Below are positions 61,776 through 64,000 of a stretch of 64,000 nucleotides of DNA, in pieces. The stretch is taken from assembly GCA_029718625.1 (NCBI GenBank), contig JAINUF010000027.1:1906676-1970675 (forward strand), in the 5' to 3' direction. A program made the position numbers and the translations under genes. Source of the DNA: Synaphobranchus kaupii. Taxonomy: Eukaryota > Chordata > Actinopteri > Anguilliformes > Synaphobranchidae. The notes under the pieces were generated by a model that was given only the letters and a program-made list of their open reading frames with translations, did no database searches and was not told the DNA's origin. How positions within the stretch are numbered: the stretch's first letter is position 1; the number at the start of each line of letters is the position of its first letter.

Positions 61776-62868
61776 ATTACATTACATTACATTACATTAC
61801 ATTCATTTAGCAGACGCTTTTATCCAAAGCGACGTACAGTAAGTGCATACAGAGAAATCATCAAGATCACTACAGAACAGACAAAGCACATCCTTCCCAT
61901 AATGTAGCAGCTATCCCTAGCAATGAACGTCGACTGTAGTTCACAGTAAGCTCTGGGCAAATCAGCAACACCACACTTCCATTCCAAATACTATTATAAA
62001 CAATAATAAACAGACAGGAAAACACAGCAGCACCAGTGCCACAGCTCAGAACAGCACCAGCACCAGTGCCACAGCTCAGAACAGCACCAGCACCAGTGCC
62101 ACAACTCAGGACAGCACCAGCAGAGGCACCAGCAGTGCCACAGCTCAGAACAGCACCAGCAGAGGCACCAGCAGTGCCACAGCTCAGAACAGCACCAGTG
62201 CCACAGCTCATAACAGCACCAACAGAGGCACCAGCAGTGCCACAGCTCAGAACGGCACCAGCACCAGTGCCACAGCTCAGAACAGCACCAGCAGAGGCAC
62301 CAGCAGTGCCACAGCTCAGAACGGCACCAGCACCAGTGCCACAGCTCAGAACAGCACCAGCAGAGGGACCAGCAGTGCCACAGCTCAGAACGGCACCAGC
62401 ACCAGTGCCACAGCTCAGAACAGCACCAGCAGAGGGACCAGCAGTAGTGCCACAGCTCAGAACAGCACCAGCAGAGGCACCAGCAGTGCCACAGCTCAGA
62501 ACAGCACCAGCAGAGGCACCAGCACCAGTGCCACAGCTCAGAACAGCACCAGCAGAGGCACCAGCAGTGCCACAGCTCAGAACGGCACCAGCACCAGTGC
62601 CACAGCTCAGAACAGCACCAGCAGAGGCACCAGCAGTGCCACAGCTCAGAACAGCACCAGCACCAGTGCCACAGCTCAGAACAGCACCAGCAGAGGCACC
62701 AGCAGTGCCACAGCTCAGAACAGCACCAGCAGAGGCACCAGCACCAGTGCCACAGCTCAGAACAGCACCAGCAGAGGCACCAGCAGTGCCACAGCTCAGA
62801 ACAGCACCAGCACCTGTGCCACAGCTCAGAACAGCAGCAGCACCAGTGCCAGAGCTCAAAACAGCAGC
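61776..62868. repeat. Unit 54 (1,093 bp)
   Basis: The spacer is 61,776-62,035 with five ATTAC. The block is 62,036-62,868. It is a copy of unit 50 at offset 6,294. Confidence 0.95.
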
Positions 62869-64000
62869 ATTACATTACATTACATTCATTTAGCAGACGC
62901 TTTTATCCAAAGCGACGTACAGTAAGTGCATACAGAGAAATCATCAAGATCACTACAGAACAGACAAAGCACATCCTTCCCATAATGTAGCAGCTATCCC
63001 TAGCAATGAACGTCGACTGTAGTTCACAGTAAGCTCTGGGCAAATCAGCAACACCACACTTCCATTCCAAATACTATTATAAACAATAATAAACAGACAG
63101 GAAAACACAGCAGCACCAGTGCCACAGCTCAGAACAGCACCTTCACCAGTGCCACAACTCAGGACAGCACCAGCAGAGGCACCAGCAGTGCCACAGCTCA
63201 GAACAGCACCAGCAGAGGCACCAGCAGTGCCACAGCTCAGAACAGCACCAGTGCCACAGCTCAGAACAGCACCAGCAGAGGCACCAGCACCAGTGCCACA
63301 GCTCAGAACAGCACCAGCAGAGGCACCAGCAGTGCCACAGCTCAGAACAGCACCAGCAGAGGGACCAGCAGTGCCACAGCTCAGAACGGCACCAGCACCA
63401 GTGCCACAGCTCAGAACAGCACCAGCAGAGGGACTAGCAGTAGTGCCACAGCTCAGAACAGCACCAGCAGAGGCACCAGCAGTGCCACAGCTCAGAACAG
63501 CACCAGTGCCACAGCTCATAACAGCACCAGCAGAGGCACCAGCAGTGCCACAGCTCAGAACGGCACCAGCACCAGTGCCACAGCTCAGAACAGCACCAGC
63601 AGAGGCACCAGCAGTGCCACAGCTCAGAACACCACCAGCACCTGTGCCACAACTCAGGACAGCACCAGCAGAGGCACCAGCAGTGCCACAGCTCAGAACA
63701 GCACCAGCAGAGGCACCAGCAGTGCCACAGCTCAGAACAGCACCAGTGCCACAGCTCAGAACAGCACCAGCAGAGGCACCAGCAGTGCCACAGCTCAGAA
63801 CAGCACCAGCAGAGGGTCCAGCAGTGCCACAGCTCAGAACGGCACCAGCACCAGTGCCACAGCTCAGAACAGCACCAGCAGAGGGACTAGCAGTAGTGCC
63901 ACAGCTCAGAACAGCACCAGCAGAGGCACCAGCAGTGCCACAGCTCAGAACAGCACCAGCAGAGGCACCAGCAGTGCCACAGCTCAGAAAAGCACCAGCA
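62869..64000. repeat. Unit 55 (partial; copy of unit 51)
   Basis: The spacer is 62,869-63,118 with three ATTAC. The internal CCACAACTCAGG near 63,647 reproduces the fused-block structure of unit 51. The unit is cut by the window end. Confidence 0.95.

Larger units (their letters stand above)
1..64000. repeat. Composite macrosatellite array filling the window
   Basis: The array continues through both window edges, so its true size is unknown. It consists of 55 direct copies of a 250-260 bp spacer separated by minisatellite blocks of about 340 to 2,460 bp. By length arithmetic there are roughly 1,300 minisatellite units. Spacers differ from one another by a few substitutions at most, and many whole units recur with the same internal order of variants, which points to recent amplification or gene conversion. 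No stretch of 300 bases or more lies outside the spacer, the minisatellite or the CAG/CAC modules. No intron-exon structure, tRNA or rRNA was seen. Whether the array is subtelomeric, pericentromeric or interstitial cannot be told from the sequence. Confidence 0.97.

Noticed and set aside
1..64000. CRISPR-like regular repeats with spacers
   Set aside because: Repeats are directly abutting, the 250-260 bp 'spacers' are all the same sequence, there are no cas genes, and the genome appears to be from a fish.
1..64000. Antifreeze glycoprotein or silk/collagen-like gene cluster
   Set aside because: The frames lack the Thr-Ala-Ala/Pro tripeptide pattern with cleavable spacers of antifreeze glycoproteins and the Gly-X-Y pattern of collagen.

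Overview
The whole 64 kb is one tandem-repeat array and I see no protein-coding or RNA gene in it. The DNA looks like a teleost fish genome. In every spacer the minus strand reads like the 3' end of the LINE/SINE families that litter ray-finned fish genomes: a GCTTTGGATAAAAGCG hairpin, then GTCTGCTAAATG, then a short TGTAA-type pentamer tail. That identification rests on recalled family features, not on a search. Nothing indicates a prokaryote: all long open frames need GTG or TTG starts and run through the repeat. Layout: 55 copies of a 250-260 bp spacer, all in the same orientation, alternate with blocks of a GC-rich minisatellite. The minisatellite unit is mostly 39 bp, with 24, 30, 36 and 42 bp variants, and begins GTGCCACAGCTCAGAACAGC followed by an ACC/AGC-rich tail. 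One spacer plus its block forms a higher-order unit of 598 to 2,719 bp. I number these units 1-55; 1-1,073 is the tail of a unit that starts outside the window. Many units fall into recurring classes: 753 bp (9 copies), 1,014/1,024 bp (8), 897/907 bp (6), 1,300 bp (two subclasses, 6 copies), and pairs at 774, 928, about 967, 1,093, about 1,220 and about 1,650 bp. Twelve copies of a second module (about 250-310 bp) sit inside eight of the blocks. Each has a C-rich degenerate repeat and ends in a compound (CAG)9-17(CAC)9-20 microsatellite. They occur in units 3, 14, 45, 47, 48, 49, 52 and 53 and are absent from 15.64-48.73 kb. On a larger scale the array was built by nested duplication: 1-5,991 matches 44,792-50,760; 7,766-10,138 matches 11,335-13,707; 18,031-27,258 is a two-copy tandem of period 4,554; 22,434-32,979 matches 33,218-43,763; and 53,218-57,706 matches 59,533 to the window end. 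The stretch from about 36,300 to 38,880 carries some two dozen single-base indels not seen elsewhere and looks like an unpolished assembly patch. The reading frame is kept open in five of six frames because nearly all minisatellite length changes are multiples of three. This is most simply explained by triplet-based slippage, but one plus-strand frame would read as a mucin-like Ser/Thr repeat with N-glycosylation sequons and deserves an expression check. I found no new molecular system; the noteworthy content is the composite macrosatellite and the evidence of how it grew.
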